From contig CAZWSX010000005.1 in assembly GCA_964636985.1 (NCBI GenBank), positions 186,001 to 250,000 of the forward strand: a stretch of 64,000 nucleotides of DNA, in the 5' to 3' direction. This DNA comes from CAZWSX01 sp964636985 (lineage in GTDB: Bacteria > Planctomycetota > Planctomycetia > Pirellulales > Pirellulaceae). Below the pieces are notes generated by a model. It saw only the letters and a program-made list of their open reading frames with translations, did no database searches and was not told the DNA's origin. This document shows positions 15,303-24,805 of this stretch, in pieces; within the stretch, counting starts at the first letter, position 1; the number at the start of each line of letters is the position of its first letter. A program made the position numbers and the translations under genes.

Positions 15303-17621
15303 ATGAACTCGAATGCTGGCGATTCTATCGTCGCGGCAAACCAGTCGCGAAGGCGGATCGCCTTGGCGCTGGGGCTGGTTTGGGGCGTGACCTTGTGCGG
15401 GCTCGTCGCGCGGGCCACTGCGCAATACCCCGCGCAGCCGAGTCGTCGCGCCAATGCCTCGGAACCAAGCGAAAAGAAACGATTAGAGCTTCCGCCACCT
15501 GATTTCGGCGACGCGCCAAAAGCCCAAAAGGCCACGGCAGCGCCGGCCCGGAACGCTGGGCTGCGGCCCAGCCAGCGCGTGGAGGTTCCCCAATGCCAGG
15601 GCTTGGAATTCGCCACCGAACGCGCGAAGACGCCGCCACCAAAATGGATGGCCGATACGCCGCCTGACTTGCAAAAAGAGTTGATGCGGCTTCCGCCGGT
15701 TTGCTTGACCGAGCCCCCAAGCGAAGACGCGCCCGAAGAACTGCCGCCGCCCGACGAGGTTCTTCAAGCCGCTGAGGCGCGCCGCCCATCCTATCGCTTC
15801 GAGACGACTCCAGGCCTTCCGAATCCTCACCGCAAGGAACAGAAGCTCGCTGGCCCGAAAGGCGACAGCGGTACGCGCCTTGCCTCGTACGACCTACCAC
15901 CGCCGTTAGATGACTCGCCAGAGAAAATAGAGTCGGACGCAACCGACCCACATGCCGAGGTGTTTGCGAAGAGCTGCTTTCCATCGGCGGCGGACTGCAA
16001 AAAGTGCCACGAGCAGATCTATGAGGAATGGGCCATTTCGAGCCACGCTAACGCCGGGATCTCGCCGATGTTCCATCGCTTCGAACAAAAAATCAATCAG
16101 TTGACGCGCGGGACGATTGGAACGTTCTGCATTCGTTGCCATGCTCCCGTCGCGACCACGGAATCGTATCCGCGGCACGAATCGCTGTTGGAAGGGCCGC
16201 GCGTCTATCGCGAAGGCGTGACGTGCGTCGCTTGCCACCGAGTCGCTGAAGAATACGGCAAGGTCAACGGCGAGCGTCGCTTGGAACCGGGACCACTCGA
16301 GGCGCCCGTCTACGGTTCGAGCAATGGCGAGGGGGTCGAGCATGTACTCCGTAGCGCCGAGCACTTCAAGGTGAAGACTGATCCGGATAACAAGAGCCCG
16401 GGCATACTCATGCACCGTCGGGCGATTCAATTCAAGCAACTGAATCAAAGCAGCTTTTGCGTTTCGTGCCACCAGGTGGCGGTGGTTCCCGGGATCAAGC
16501 TCGAAGTCGTTTGGGACCAGTATCGGGCATCGCCCGCGTTCCGGCAGGGGATTCGCTGCCAGGACTGCCACATGGGGAAAGTCCCAGGCATGAACGAGGG
16601 CTTTTCCATCGGCCCCGTGGCCATCATCAACGGCAAAGCATCGGGGCCCGATCGAAAACACTCGAACCACGTCTTCTACGGCCCTGGCTATTCAATTGCC
16701 CACCCGGGCCTCTATCCGCCGAGCGTCGAGAACGATAAGTTCACCGCCCGCGACTGGCTCAAATTCGATTGGCGCGCAGGCTGGGGAACGAAGGAGTTCG
16801 AAGACGGCATCGGGCGCCAACTATCGGCCGACGATTTTCCACCCGAGTGGCGGGAAGCCGACGACCGGGCCGATGCGCGCGAGATCCTCAATAAGAACTT
16901 CGAGCGGCTCCGCTACAAACGCGATTTGCGGCGGCAGGTGATGGAAAATGGATCGCGGCTCGATGGCCCGTTCTTCGATCCCGCGTCGCTTCAAGCCGAC
17001 GGCAAAACAATCAAGGCGTGTTCGCCGCTGCATTTCTGCATCGTTGCGACGAACACCAACAACGGCCACAACATGCCGAGCGGCTCGCTTGGTGCACAGC
17101 CGCAAATCTGGATCAACGTCCGGCTGATCGGCCCCGATGGAAAAGGCCTATGGGAATCGGGTTATCTCGATTCGCGCGGGGACTTGTGCGACATCCACTC
17201 GATCGATGTCCGGCATCACAAGGCGCCGTTCGACGAGCAACTGTTCAACCTGCAAACCAAGTTTCTCACGACCAACGTGAAAGGAACAGATCGCGAAATG
17301 TATCTGCCGGTCAACTTCGACTTCGATCAGCTGCCGTTCATCCGCCCGGGTGCAACTCCTAACACGGTGATCAATCACCCGCCGTTCATTCGCATGGAAG
17401 CCCACTCGTTGCCGCCGCTGGGCCACAAGAAGGCGCGGTACCACGTGCCAGGCAATTTGCTCGAGCAGCCGGGGACGTACCGAATCGCCGTACGGATGCG
17501 GATGCGAGCCGAACCGATTTACTTCATGCTGTTTTGCGAATCGACGCCCGACATGATTCGCTCGATGAACGAACAGATCCTCGACTTCCACGAACACACA
17601 GTCGCCTTCGAGGTTCGCTAA
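15303..17621 (+). CDS. Secreted pentaheme c-type cytochrome (cytochrome c554-like)
   Basis: A 772-residue exported multihaem cytochrome. A signal peptide (about residues 18-42, LALGLVWGVTLCGLVARATAQ) is followed by about 185 residues of Pro-rich disordered sequence. The haem domain then has five CxxCH motifs: CKKCH 232, CIRCH 276, CVACH 308, CVSCH 386 and CQDCH 419. Their spacing and the EEWAISSHANAG segment resemble the cytochrome c554 family. The C-terminal 250 residues are a beta-rich domain (HFCIVATNTNNGHNMPSG) that may be a fused substrate or partner module. The protein should act in the periplasm or at the outer membrane in electron transfer; donor and acceptor are unknown. The outer-membrane barrel gene starts 43 bases downstream, which suggests joint function. 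Confidence 0.88.
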   Translation: MNSNAGDSIVAANQSRRRIALALGLVWGVTLCGLVARATAQYPAQPSRRANASEPSEKKRLELPPPDFGDAPKAQKATAAPARNAGLRPSQRVEVPQCQGLEFATERAKTPPPKWMADTPPDLQKELMRLPPVCLTEPPSEDAPEELPPPDEVLQAAEARRPSYRFETTPGLPNPHRKEQKLAGPKGDSGTRLASYDLPPPLDDSPEKIESDATDPHAEVFAKSCFPSAADCKKCHEQIYEEWAISSHANAGISPMFHRFEQKINQLTRGTIGTFCIRCHAPVATTESYPRHESLLEGPRVYREGVTCVACHRVAEEYGKVNGERRLEPGPLEAPVYGSSNGEGVEHVLRSAEHFKVKTDPDNKSPGILMHRRAIQFKQLNQSSFCVSCHQVAVVPGIKLEVVWDQYRASPAFRQGIRCQDCHMGKVPGMNEGFSIGPVAIINGKASGPDRKHSNHVFYGPGYSIAHPGLYPPSVENDKFTARDWLKFDWRAGWGTKEFEDGIGRQLSADDFPPEWREADDRADAREILNKNFERLRYKRDLRRQVMENGSRLDGPFFDPASLQADGKTIKACSPLHFCIVATNTNNGHNMPSGSLGAQPQIWINVRLIGPDGKGLWESGYLDSRGDLCDIHSIDVRHHKAPFDEQLFNLQTKFLTTNVKGTDREMYLPVNFDFDQLPFIRPGATPNTVINHPPFIRMEAHSLPPLGHKKARYHVPGNLLEQPGTYRIAVRMRMRAEPIYFMLFCESTPDMIRSMNEQILDFHEHTVAFEVR

Positions 17622-17664
17622 CGCCACACGACGCCACGATCGCACGCCCCCAGCTATCGCCCCC

Positions 17665-19995
17665 ATGACTCACCTTTCCGCCACTGCCGCCCGCTACACG
17701 ATCGCGATTGTTCTCGCGATCGTGACCGGCGTATCGCTGGTGGCGATTTCAAACGGGATTTCAGCTTCGCGGGCTTCCGCGCGACCGAAGAAAATCGCTT
17801 CGCGGGCTACGCGGGACGCTGCGCCAGTCTCACGGCAAACGGACACTGGCGATTCGGCGCTGGTCGACTATCAAAGTGCCGTTTCTGAGTCGCGGCTTTC
17901 GCGTTACCCGCGGGCTCCGATCGACCGTGCTCGGGAAATGGTGAACGCATCGGTCGACAAAAATAGCCCGCCGCCGGCACGACCGAAGACCGCACCAGTT
18001 CCGGCTGTGGCGCCCTCGGTGAATGTCGCACCGGAACCGCCCGCAGTCGCGCCTAAGGTTGTTGACGCGCCCAAGCCGGAAGTCCACGCAGCCATCGTGC
18101 CGAGGGTGGCCGCACTTCCGCGCACGCCTGCGACGAAAGCACCCGTTCAAAAAGAGGTTCCGGTCTACGTTGCCCAAGCGGACAAGCTTCCTCCTCCCGA
18201 CAATACGTCCGAAGAGCCGTCGGACGCTCCGCGACCTGCCGATCCAGAACCTGTTGAGGATACGCCGCCGCCAGCGATTGAACCCCTTGAATCCAGTGAA
18301 CCGAGTGTCAAGGAAACGCTCCCGCGACCGCCAGCGGTCCCATCGCGCAATCGACGCCTGCCAGCGGCTCCCTCGGGCCTTCCACCATTGCCAAGCGCGA
18401 ATCCATCTTTTGGATTAGGCAGCGAGAACGCCGGCGCGCCAGGCACGGGCTCCCCCTTATTGCCACCTCCACCTGGATTCTTGCCGGGGCAGCCATCGGC
18501 GATTGGTACATTGCCCATCGCGCCCGGTGAAGCCTCGGCATCCTCAACGCTCGTTTGGGCGGATAAACCCAAGCTTGGCGATCACTGGCCCACGTGCGAT
18601 CCCACAGTCGATTGCGCGGCGAATTTGATCGAGACGCAGGAGGGGGACTTCTCGAACGATCCGTTTATCGATGCTCCGTACGACGAGTGCGAACAGGGTC
18701 TCCCCTACTACGGAAAGCGGCCTGTTCCGCGAGCTCAACCGTTTTGGCTGTTCGGCCGCTCGTTCTACGACTACGGGCCATATGCATCGGCTCCTACTTT
18801 TTTTGGCCGCTCGAATCTCCTGCTGCCGCAGTTCATGGGTTTTGGCGATGTGCGGGTTGGGATGGCGTCGAATCGCAACACGGTGAACGACTTCAATGTC
18901 GCGGCCACGACGATCAACCTCGACATGGACTTGCGCCTCACATCGACCGAGCGATTGCACGCCTTCGCAACGCCGCTGGCCCGTAACGGAAGCTTCACGC
19001 GGTACAACTTCGGCAACAACGACAACGGCTTCACCGGCGAAGGGAACTTCAACCTGCTGGCCGGCTACTTCGAAGGGGACGCTGGGGCGATCGTCGGCGG
19101 GATGACGAACTATGTGCTGCCGTTCGATCTCCCGTTCGCGGTTGGGGCGATGCCATTGGTCTTTCAGAACGGCGTCTGGATGGAAGACATTGTGACGGGT
19201 GCCGCCGTTACGATCCCGGCGCGCAACAGCCCGCTGCTCAAGATTTCGAATATGGACGTGACGTTTTTCACCGCATGGGATGGGGTATCGAGCCCTGCCG
19301 TGCAGTTCAACAACAGCGCGGCGAGCATCTACGGTGTTGGCTCGTGGGTGGAAGCATGGGGTGGATATCTGGAACTCGATTACGCGTTCCTCGACGACCG
19401 TGCCACGCTCGATCGGAGTTACCACAACCTTGGCGTCGGTTGGACCCGACGGTATGGCAAGTGGCTGTCGAACTCCGTCCGCTGGATCGGCAACATCGGG
19501 CAAGACCCCACCGGAATCGATCGCACGGCCCATGGCTCGATCGTCTTGATCGAGAACTCCCTGATCACACAAGAACCGTCGAACTGGGTTCCCTACTTCA
19601 ATTTGTGGGGCGGCTTTGGCCGGCCGCAATCGCTCGCGCGAGCGGCAACGGCGGGAGGCATCCTGCGAAACACCGGCATCCTATTTGAATCAGACAACCT
19701 GACGGGCTATCCCACACTCGATCCCTCGGGCCAAAACACCTACGGCGCGGCGCTGGGGATCAACATCCTGAAGCTCGATTTCTCGCAACAGCTGGTGCTC
19801 GAGACGGCCGTACTTCAAACGATGGGGGGCGTGAACTCGCGACTCGCCCAAGGACAAGAATATGGCCTCGGCATTCGCTATCAGCGCAATTTGACGAACG
19901 CCTCGCTAATCCGACTGGACGGCATGTACGGATTCTTGCCCGATGGCCCTCGCGACATTGCGGGTAGTCGTGTCGAGTGGCGGATGAAGTTCTAG
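17665..19995 (+). CDS. Large outer-membrane beta-barrel protein with Pro-rich N-terminus
   Basis: A 776-residue protein. An N-terminal hydrophobic segment (residues about 11-32) is followed by about 270 residues rich in Pro, Ala and charged residues, likely a periplasmic linker. The C-terminal 480 residues alternate hydrophobic and polar residues with many aromatics (AQPFWLFGRSFYDYG, YRFNFGNN-like repeats) and end in RVEWRMKF, a terminal Phe as in outer-membrane barrels. Planctomycete genomes carry families of such proteins. The gene directly follows the pentaheme cytochrome gene on the same strand. It may therefore form a conduit for that cytochrome, or simply be a porin. Channel function and substrate are inferred only. 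Confidence 0.78.
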   Translation: MTHLSATAARYTIAIVLAIVTGVSLVAISNGISASRASARPKKIASRATRDAAPVSRQTDTGDSALVDYQSAVSESRLSRYPRAPIDRAREMVNASVDKNSPPPARPKTAPVPAVAPSVNVAPEPPAVAPKVVDAPKPEVHAAIVPRVAALPRTPATKAPVQKEVPVYVAQADKLPPPDNTSEEPSDAPRPADPEPVEDTPPPAIEPLESSEPSVKETLPRPPAVPSRNRRLPAAPSGLPPLPSANPSFGLGSENAGAPGTGSPLLPPPPGFLPGQPSAIGTLPIAPGEASASSTLVWADKPKLGDHWPTCDPTVDCAANLIETQEGDFSNDPFIDAPYDECEQGLPYYGKRPVPRAQPFWLFGRSFYDYGPYASAPTFFGRSNLLLPQFMGFGDVRVGMASNRNTVNDFNVAATTINLDMDLRLTSTERLHAFATPLARNGSFTRYNFGNNDNGFTGEGNFNLLAGYFEGDAGAIVGGMTNYVLPFDLPFAVGAMPLVFQNGVWMEDIVTGAAVTIPARNSPLLKISNMDVTFFTAWDGVSSPAVQFNNSAASIYGVGSWVEAWGGYLELDYAFLDDRATLDRSYHNLGVGWTRRYGKWLSNSVRWIGNIGQDPTGIDRTAHGSIVLIENSLITQEPSNWVPYFNLWGGFGRPQSLARAATAGGILRNTGILFESDNLTGYPTLDPSGQNTYGAALGINILKLDFSQQLVLETAVLQTMGGVNSRLAQGQEYGLGIRYQRNLTNASLIRLDGMYGFLPDGPRDIAGSRVEWRMKF

Positions 19996-20052
19996 CGTAG
20001 CGCGGACATTCCTGTGGGCTACCGCACTCTTGGCGAGTGCGGCTACGAGTAG
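19994..20052. repeat. Foldback (REP-like) element between convergent genes
   Basis: Directly after the barrel gene's stop codon is GTAGCGCGGACATTCCTGT, then a perfect hairpin CCGCACTC (20022-20029), loop TTGGC, GAGTGCGG (20035-20042), flanked by GCTAC and GGCTAC. The GTAGC-x-GGACATTC start is shared with the element at 44465-44594 and, more loosely, with 50620-50771. Lying between converging genes, it could act as a two-way terminator. Confidence 0.6.
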
Positions 20053-20060
20053 ATGCTGGC

Positions 20061-21614
20061 TTACTCGGCACGTGCCTTGTCGAGTTGCTTTTCCCAGTAC
20101 TCCTTGGCGTGCTTCGCCGCCTCGCTGTAAACCTCGGGGGCGATCTTGTCGTACTTAGGCCGTTGGTCCATCCATTCGATCACGGCCTTCACGGCGTCTT
20201 TCTTTGCACCTGATTCATTTCCGATCTCCACGTAGAACGGCCCGGAAAGGGCAAATCGTAGTTGGCCGGGATGGTTGGTTACCGCGCGAATGGCCATCCA
20301 GCCGCTGTGATTGAAAGTGATCTCGGGCAGCTTGCCGTTCGCTTCCGCCCATTTGTCGAGCTGCACCGATTCGACCACTTTGCCGTCTTTGATCAGCTCC
20401 AGGTACTCAATCTTCTCTCGCGTTCCCAGGTTCAGTTCTGCGCGAAGGGCGAGCGGCTTTTTGGCCGTTGATTTGAAGACGTGGCCGGGAAGGTGGCCGT
20501 TCACTTTCGGCGTCATCAGCGGTCCGTTGGTGACGAGCACGTGCCCCGCGCGGAGGTTGGCATACCAGATCTCGGGCGTGTACTTCGGCGCACAGAAAAC
20601 GTACGTGCGGCAATATCCAAGCGGGCTGTCGTTGGTTCCGGAGCCGCTTCCCCCCAGCGGGACCAGCCTTGCGCCAGCATTGAGCAGCATGAAATAGGTA
20701 TCGAGCGCATAGAGGCCATTTGCTTGCGGGCCGGAATACTTCTTTGCCGGACGAGGCTTTTGCGTTGGTTCTAGTTTCAAGGTACCATCGCGCGTCACTT
20801 GGTGATTGGCGAGAACGACTCCTTCCAGTCCCTTGTTCGCAAGCCAGATGGGAAGATCCCATTCCATAGGCGATGCGGCCGCCGCAAACGATCCGCGCTC
20901 GCCCGCCAGCGTTTCTAGCGTGCTCAATCCGAGCGCATCGTCAGCGGCAGCTTCGTCTGGCTTGCGCGGCCCGCGGTCGAACCAGGTGAGCATCTTGCCG
21001 CCAGCGAATTCGGACACGTGGGCCGGGGCAGAAAAGCTGGTACCGTGCTTCAAGAATCCTTCGACGGCTAATGGTTCAGACTTGTCGTGCGTGGGGTTGT
21101 AACTGTTGGCCGCCGTCTTGTGTTCCAATCCCGCCGACAACACAGCGTGCAAGCCTTCGACGCGCATCCACAGAGCTAGATCATTGCGGCGGCGGAACGT
21201 CGTCACGTCGCCTGCAAACCATCCTTGCTTGGCCATCTCGAAGAAGCGTTCCATCACCAGATCGTTCGAGCCTTCGGTCCCCTCTTTGATCGTGAAATTG
21301 CCGTCGCGAAATTTGTACTCGGGGCCGCATTCAAGTTCGAAGTCGTACTCGCCAGGCCGGAGTTCGAGCGTGATTTCACCGTCGATGGCAAAGTGGTCGC
21401 CCCAATGCGGAACATTTTTGGGAACGACTCGATTTCCCTGCTTGTCCTTCAAGTGCATTCTCGCGGCAATCGGCAAGTTCGACTGGCTGTCGAGGACGCG
21501 GAGGGTGATGGCGCCCATATCGGCCGCCGGAACGTCCCGCGAGGCGAAAACGAGCAACTGCGATAGGACGAGCAAGGCCGGGCATATTTGCCGGATGAAT
21601 GGTGGGCTGGTCAT
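20061..21614 (-). CDS. Secreted CehA/McbA-like family protein, metal site apparently lost
   Basis: A 517-residue exported protein with an N-terminal signal peptide (LLVLSQLLVFASRDVPAAD). A beta-rich domain follows (TLRVLDSQSNLPIAARMHL, residues about 35-115), then a region matching planctomycete CehA/McbA-like metallohydrolases of the PHP superfamily. Matching segments are SPMEWDLPIWLANKGLEG, ANHQ, LLNAGARLVPLGGSGSG, LGYCRTYV and LRAGHVLVTNGPLM. The position where active members have GDLHVHR, which supplies metal ligands, reads GDVTTFRR here. The protein is therefore probably catalytically inactive or altered. The family covers hydrolases such as the carbaryl hydrolase CehA, but no substrate can be named for this one. 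The gene stands alone, facing the barrel gene. Confidence 0.7.
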   Translation of the reverse strand: MTSPPFIRQICPALLVLSQLLVFASRDVPAADMGAITLRVLDSQSNLPIAARMHLKDKQGNRVVPKNVPHWGDHFAIDGEITLELRPGEYDFELECGPEYKFRDGNFTIKEGTEGSNDLVMERFFEMAKQGWFAGDVTTFRRRNDLALWMRVEGLHAVLSAGLEHKTAANSYNPTHDKSEPLAVEGFLKHGTSFSAPAHVSEFAGGKMLTWFDRGPRKPDEAAADDALGLSTLETLAGERGSFAAAASPMEWDLPIWLANKGLEGVVLANHQVTRDGTLKLEPTQKPRPAKKYSGPQANGLYALDTYFMLLNAGARLVPLGGSGSGTNDSPLGYCRTYVFCAPKYTPEIWYANLRAGHVLVTNGPLMTPKVNGHLPGHVFKSTAKKPLALRAELNLGTREKIEYLELIKDGKVVESVQLDKWAEANGKLPEITFNHSGWMAIRAVTNHPGQLRFALSGPFYVEIGNESGAKKDAVKAVIEWMDQRPKYDKIAPEVYSEAAKHAKEYWEKQLDKARAE

Positions 21615-21820
21615 GTTCGGCTGGGGCTCCCGCGTGATGAATCGCTGGGAAAACGTACGTCAGGACGCCGGGGCCGATTCCGGTAGAATGGGGCGTGACG
21701 GTTTTTCCAATCGGATCGATGCTTCGTGCGCCGTGACAGACGGGGGCGCACAGGTATGATGCGGAGAGTCTCCTTTTCCACCGAATTTCCCGTCTCGCAA
21801 TCGGCACCTTTGACACCACT

Positions 21821-22789
21821 ATGGCTGAGGACTATTACGACGTTTTGGGAGTTGCCCGCGGCGCTTCGGCCGCCGATATCCAAAAGGCGTACCGGGCGTT
21901 GGCCCGCAAACACCACCCCGACCTGAATCCGAACGACAAGAAGGCGCAGGACAAGTTCAAGCAAGTCCAGTCCGCTTACGACGTCCTGAACGATCCTGAA
22001 AAGAGAAAGAAGTACGACCAGTTCGGGCCCGACTTCGAACAGTTCGGGGCAGGCGCAGGCCCGTTCCCAGGGGGCGGCAATCCATTCGGCGGTGGGTTCA
22101 ACCAGGGGGGTGGATTCAACCAGGGGCAGATCGATCTCTCCGACCTGTTCGGCGGAGGAGGCACCAGCATCGAAGAGATCTTGGGGCAATTCACCGGAGC
22201 AGGCGGTGGACGACGACGGGCCTCCGGTCGGCGAGGTGCCTCGCCGGGCGAAGACATCCGGCAAGCGATCGAAATCCCCTTCACGACGGCCGTGCTTGGC
22301 GGCGAGATTGAGCTGCGAGTCGGTCGCGCCCAGGGGAAGAGCGAACACATCACCGTCAAGATTCCAGCGGGCATCCAAGACAATCAACCGATCCGGCTCC
22401 GCGGCCAAGGGGGAGAATCGCCCAACGGCGGGCCGGCGGGCGATTTGATCCTGGTCGTGCGCGTAACGCCGCACAGCACGTTCGTTCGTCGCGGCAACGA
22501 TTTGGAGTTGACGTTGCCCGTCACGCTGGCCGAAGCAGCGCTGGGTTCGAAGGTCGACGTCCCAACGCCGCACGGTGTCATCGCCATGAAGATCAAGCCG
22601 GGCACTTCGAGCGGCGAGCGACTGCGAATTCGCGGCTATGGGGTCCGACCGGCAAACGGCGAGAAGGGGGATCTGTTCGCCGTGCTCCAGATCAAGCTTC
22701 CCACGTCGCTGAGCGGAGATGCGGAAGAAGCAGTCCGTCAATTCGATAAGGCCGAGCCTCTGGAGCCGCGGAAGGGGTTGCAATGGTGA
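21821..22789 (+). CDS. cbpA: DnaJ-class co-chaperone of the CbpA type
   Basis: A 322-residue J-domain protein. Residues 1-70 form the J domain with the HPD motif in ARKHHPDLNP. A Gly/Phe-rich linker follows (residues about 70-110, FGGGFNQGGGFNQ), then a short acidic-basic segment, and the DnaJ C-terminal beta domains (IEIPFTTAVLGGEIELRV to the end). The zinc-finger CxxCxGxG repeats of full DnaJ are absent, which defines the CbpA/type II class. It would stimulate DnaK ATPase and deliver client proteins in the cytoplasm. Its stop overlaps the start of the next gene by 7 bases, so the two are translationally linked. Confidence 0.92.
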   Translation: MAEDYYDVLGVARGASAADIQKAYRALARKHHPDLNPNDKKAQDKFKQVQSAYDVLNDPEKRKKYDQFGPDFEQFGAGAGPFPGGGNPFGGGFNQGGGFNQGQIDLSDLFGGGGTSIEEILGQFTGAGGGRRRASGRRGASPGEDIRQAIEIPFTTAVLGGEIELRVGRAQGKSEHITVKIPAGIQDNQPIRLRGQGGESPNGGPAGDLILVVRVTPHSTFVRRGNDLELTLPVTLAEAALGSKVDVPTPHGVIAMKIKPGTSSGERLRIRGYGVRPANGEKGDLFAVLQIKLPTSLSGDAEEAVRQFDKAEPLEPRKGLQW

Positions 22790-23322
22790 TGCTGTTCGCC
22801 GACCTGCCGCGCGCGGTTCGCGTCGTTTGCCTGGTGCTTGGGTTATTTGCGATTGGATTGGCGCGCGTCAACGCTGAGGAAGAAACCTCACCAGCGGTAT
22901 CAGACTCCGTGACACAGAAAGCAGAAACTGCGACCGAGTCGGAGGCAACCCACGGCGAGTCCGAAGCCTCGACAGAAGGGGAAAAGGCTCCTGAGGTCGC
23001 ACCCGGGACCGCGCAGCCTGGGGTGGAGTCATCTTCGAAAGAACACGACACCGACCCCGATGACAAGCGATCGAGGAAAAGAAGGCTGGCGCGGGCGAAA
23101 GGCTCGGCCGCACTTGCGGCGCTGATCATCCTAGGCTTCGCGATGGTCGGCTTGACTTGGCTGGGCGCTCGGGTGACGCGGCGCTATATGTTCGGGCCAT
23201 CCGGGCGGCCGCAACCGACCAAGGCGACGCAGGTCCGCGAAGACGACTGGGCCGGCAAACCTTTGGCGAAGCAGCAGACGCCGCCACCTGATTCGCCACA
23301 GGGCGATTCATCGGAACCGTAG
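22783..23322 (+). CDS. Small membrane protein of unknown function
   Basis: A 179-residue protein that starts inside the end of the cbpA-like gene (7-base overlap). It has an N-terminal hydrophobic segment (residues 8-28, AVRVVCLVLGLFAIGLA) ending in VNAEE, which looks like a signal peptide. A disordered acidic Glu/Ser/Thr-rich stretch follows, then a basic KRSRKRRLARAK run, a second transmembrane segment (AALAALIILGFAMVGLTWLGA), and a Pro-rich cytoplasmic or periplasmic tail. No family was recognised. Coupling to a co-chaperone gene hints at a role in envelope protein quality control, but that is inference. Confidence 0.7.
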   Translation: MVMLFADLPRAVRVVCLVLGLFAIGLARVNAEEETSPAVSDSVTQKAETATESEATHGESEASTEGEKAPEVAPGTAQPGVESSSKEHDTDPDDKRSRKRRLARAKGSAALAALIILGFAMVGLTWLGARVTRRYMFGPSGRPQPTKATQVREDDWAGKPLAKQQTPPPDSPQGDSSEP

Positions 23323-23323
23323 C

Positions 23324-24031
23324 TTACTCGGCCGTGTTGGCGATTTCTTTCCGCAGATAGACTTCCACTCGCGATCGCGCAGTGGCGGCCGATTCGAGAT
23401 GGGGCGTGGGATCGTTGGGCCCAACCATCGAGATCCGCATGCGATCGGGTTCGAGCTCATATTCTTCGATCAAAAGCCGCATTACTTCCCGAGCTCGCGC
23501 GTACGACAAATCCCAGGGGTCTCCCTCGCCGTTGGAGGCCGCTGTCGGGTACGACGCGCGACCGCAAATCTCGATGATTTGTGGTTTGCCGCGGAATCGT
23601 TCCGCGGCTTGATGAAGGCGTTCCATCGCGATGGAATCGAGCGTCGTCGAGTCGTCGGTAAAGGGTAGCACCACGCCGAGGGAGCCGCTTTCCGCGGGGT
23701 GGGTTGCCTCGTCGCGCCGCGTGACTGGGTGAGGAGTCTTGGTTCTGGGGCTGCCGTTGACGACTTGTTTTCGTCGCCAGCGTCCCGCCGTCATCAGGGC
23801 GGCCGTCGTCGTGTTGCGCGGCTTGAAGCCGCCTGTGGATAGGGAGTTCTGGCTGGTATCGCCGCCGAAGTGTTGCTCCAGCGAATCGGCCGCGCCTTGG
23901 AAGCGGTCGTCCTTTCGGATCTCGCTCATCGACACGATCATGACGAAGAACGTGAGCAACAGCGTCATCATATCGGCGTAGGTGAGAACCCAGGCCGGTG
24001 CGCTCGCTGGCGGATCTTCTTCGAGGGCCAT
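23324..24031 (-). CDS. motB: Flagellar motor stator protein MotB
   Basis: A 235-residue inner-membrane protein. The N-terminal transmembrane helix contains TYADMMTLLLTFFVMI, whose Asp corresponds to the essential proton-binding Asp32 of MotB. A plug and linker region follows, then an OmpA-like peptidoglycan-binding domain (residues about 120-230): IEICGRAS, the DLSYARAREVMRLL helix and the RSRVEVYLR end. Together with MotA it forms the ion-driven stator anchored to the cell wall. It is the last gene of the flagellar cluster, 12 bases after motA, and ends one base from the convergent small membrane protein gene. Whether protons or sodium drive it cannot be decided. Confidence 0.93.
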   Translation of the reverse strand: MALEEDPPASAPAWVLTYADMMTLLLTFFVMIVSMSEIRKDDRFQGAADSLEQHFGGDTSQNSLSTGGFKPRNTTTAALMTAGRWRRKQVVNGSPRTKTPHPVTRRDEATHPAESGSLGVVLPFTDDSTTLDSIAMERLHQAAERFRGKPQIIEICGRASYPTAASNGEGDPWDLSYARAREVMRLLIEEYELEPDRMRISMVGPNDPTPHLESAATARSRVEVYLRKEIANTAE

Positions 24032-24043
24032 GGCGACGCTCCC

Positions 24044-24802
24044 CTACGCCTTCCGCTGGCTGGGCGGGAGGAACGTGCTTAGCTTTTGCTCGATGACCCG
24101 CGGGTTCTCGCCCGACTGGATCGCCATGATGCCGCGCACCACAATTTCGCGAGCCACAATTTCCTGCCGGCTGATGAAGGCCAGCTTATCAGCGAAGGGT
24201 AAAAAGCTGCCGTTGGAAAGAACAGCGCCGTAAAGAGTCGTGACGAGCGCCACAGCCATCGCAGGACCGATTTTCGACGGGTCCGACATTTGGCCAAGCA
24301 TGATGATCAGACCGAGCAGCGTGCCAATCAAACCGAGCGCCGGCGCGTACTTGCCGATGCTATCGATGACGGCCTTCCCTTCTTTGTGGCGAAGGGCCAT
24401 CGAATCGATGTCGGTCCGAAGAATGTCTTCGATCACCTCGGGGCGTTGCCCGTCGACCGACATCTGGATGCCGAGCTTGATGAACGGGTCGTTGATTTCG
24501 TTCAACCGCGGCTCGAGAGCCAGCAGCCCATCCCGGCGCGCGGTTTCCGCAAGGCTAACCAGCTGCTTGATGATCTTTTGGACGTCGGGCGGCGTATTCA
24601 TCATCGTCTTTCTGACGACGGCGAATGCTTTAAGGACGTTATTGATGGGATAGCAGACCAGCAAGATACCGATCGCACCGCCGAAGACCATCAGCGCGCT
24701 GGCGGTATCCCACATCGAGGAGAAGCTTCCGCCTGCCATGACGACGGAGATGGCCATCATGCCGAAGGCGATGAGCAAACCGGCGATTGTCGCGATGTCC
24801 AT
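24044..24802 (-). CDS. motA: Flagellar motor stator protein MotA
   Basis: A 252-residue protein with four transmembrane segments: residues about 5-25, 35-55, 150-175 and 185-205. The cytoplasmic loop carries ARRDGLLALEPRL, whose Arg and Glu match the charged pair (Arg90/Glu98 in Escherichia coli MotA) that contacts FliG. The later helices contain the conserved GLIGTLLGLI and TLYGAVLSN. Length and layout fit the PomA/MotA family. With MotB it makes the stator. The charged loop is conserved here while the FliG side is changed (see the fliG entry). The flbD gene ends 3 bases before motA starts. Confidence 0.94.
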   Translation of the reverse strand: MDIATIAGLLIAFGMMAISVVMAGGSFSSMWDTASALMVFGGAIGILLVCYPINNVLKAFAVVRKTMMNTPPDVQKIIKQLVSLAETARRDGLLALEPRLNEINDPFIKLGIQMSVDGQRPEVIEDILRTDIDSMALRHKEGKAVIDSIGKYAPALGLIGTLLGLIIMLGQMSDPSKIGPAMAVALVTTLYGAVLSNGSFLPFADKLAFISRQEIVAREIVVRGIMAIQSGENPRVIEQKLSTFLPPSQRKA

Positions 24803-24805
24803 GAT

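Noticed and set aside
18544..19629. A 361-residue minus-strand frame within the barrel gene
   Set aside because: Antisense to a well-formed barrel with terminal Phe; no motif of its own.
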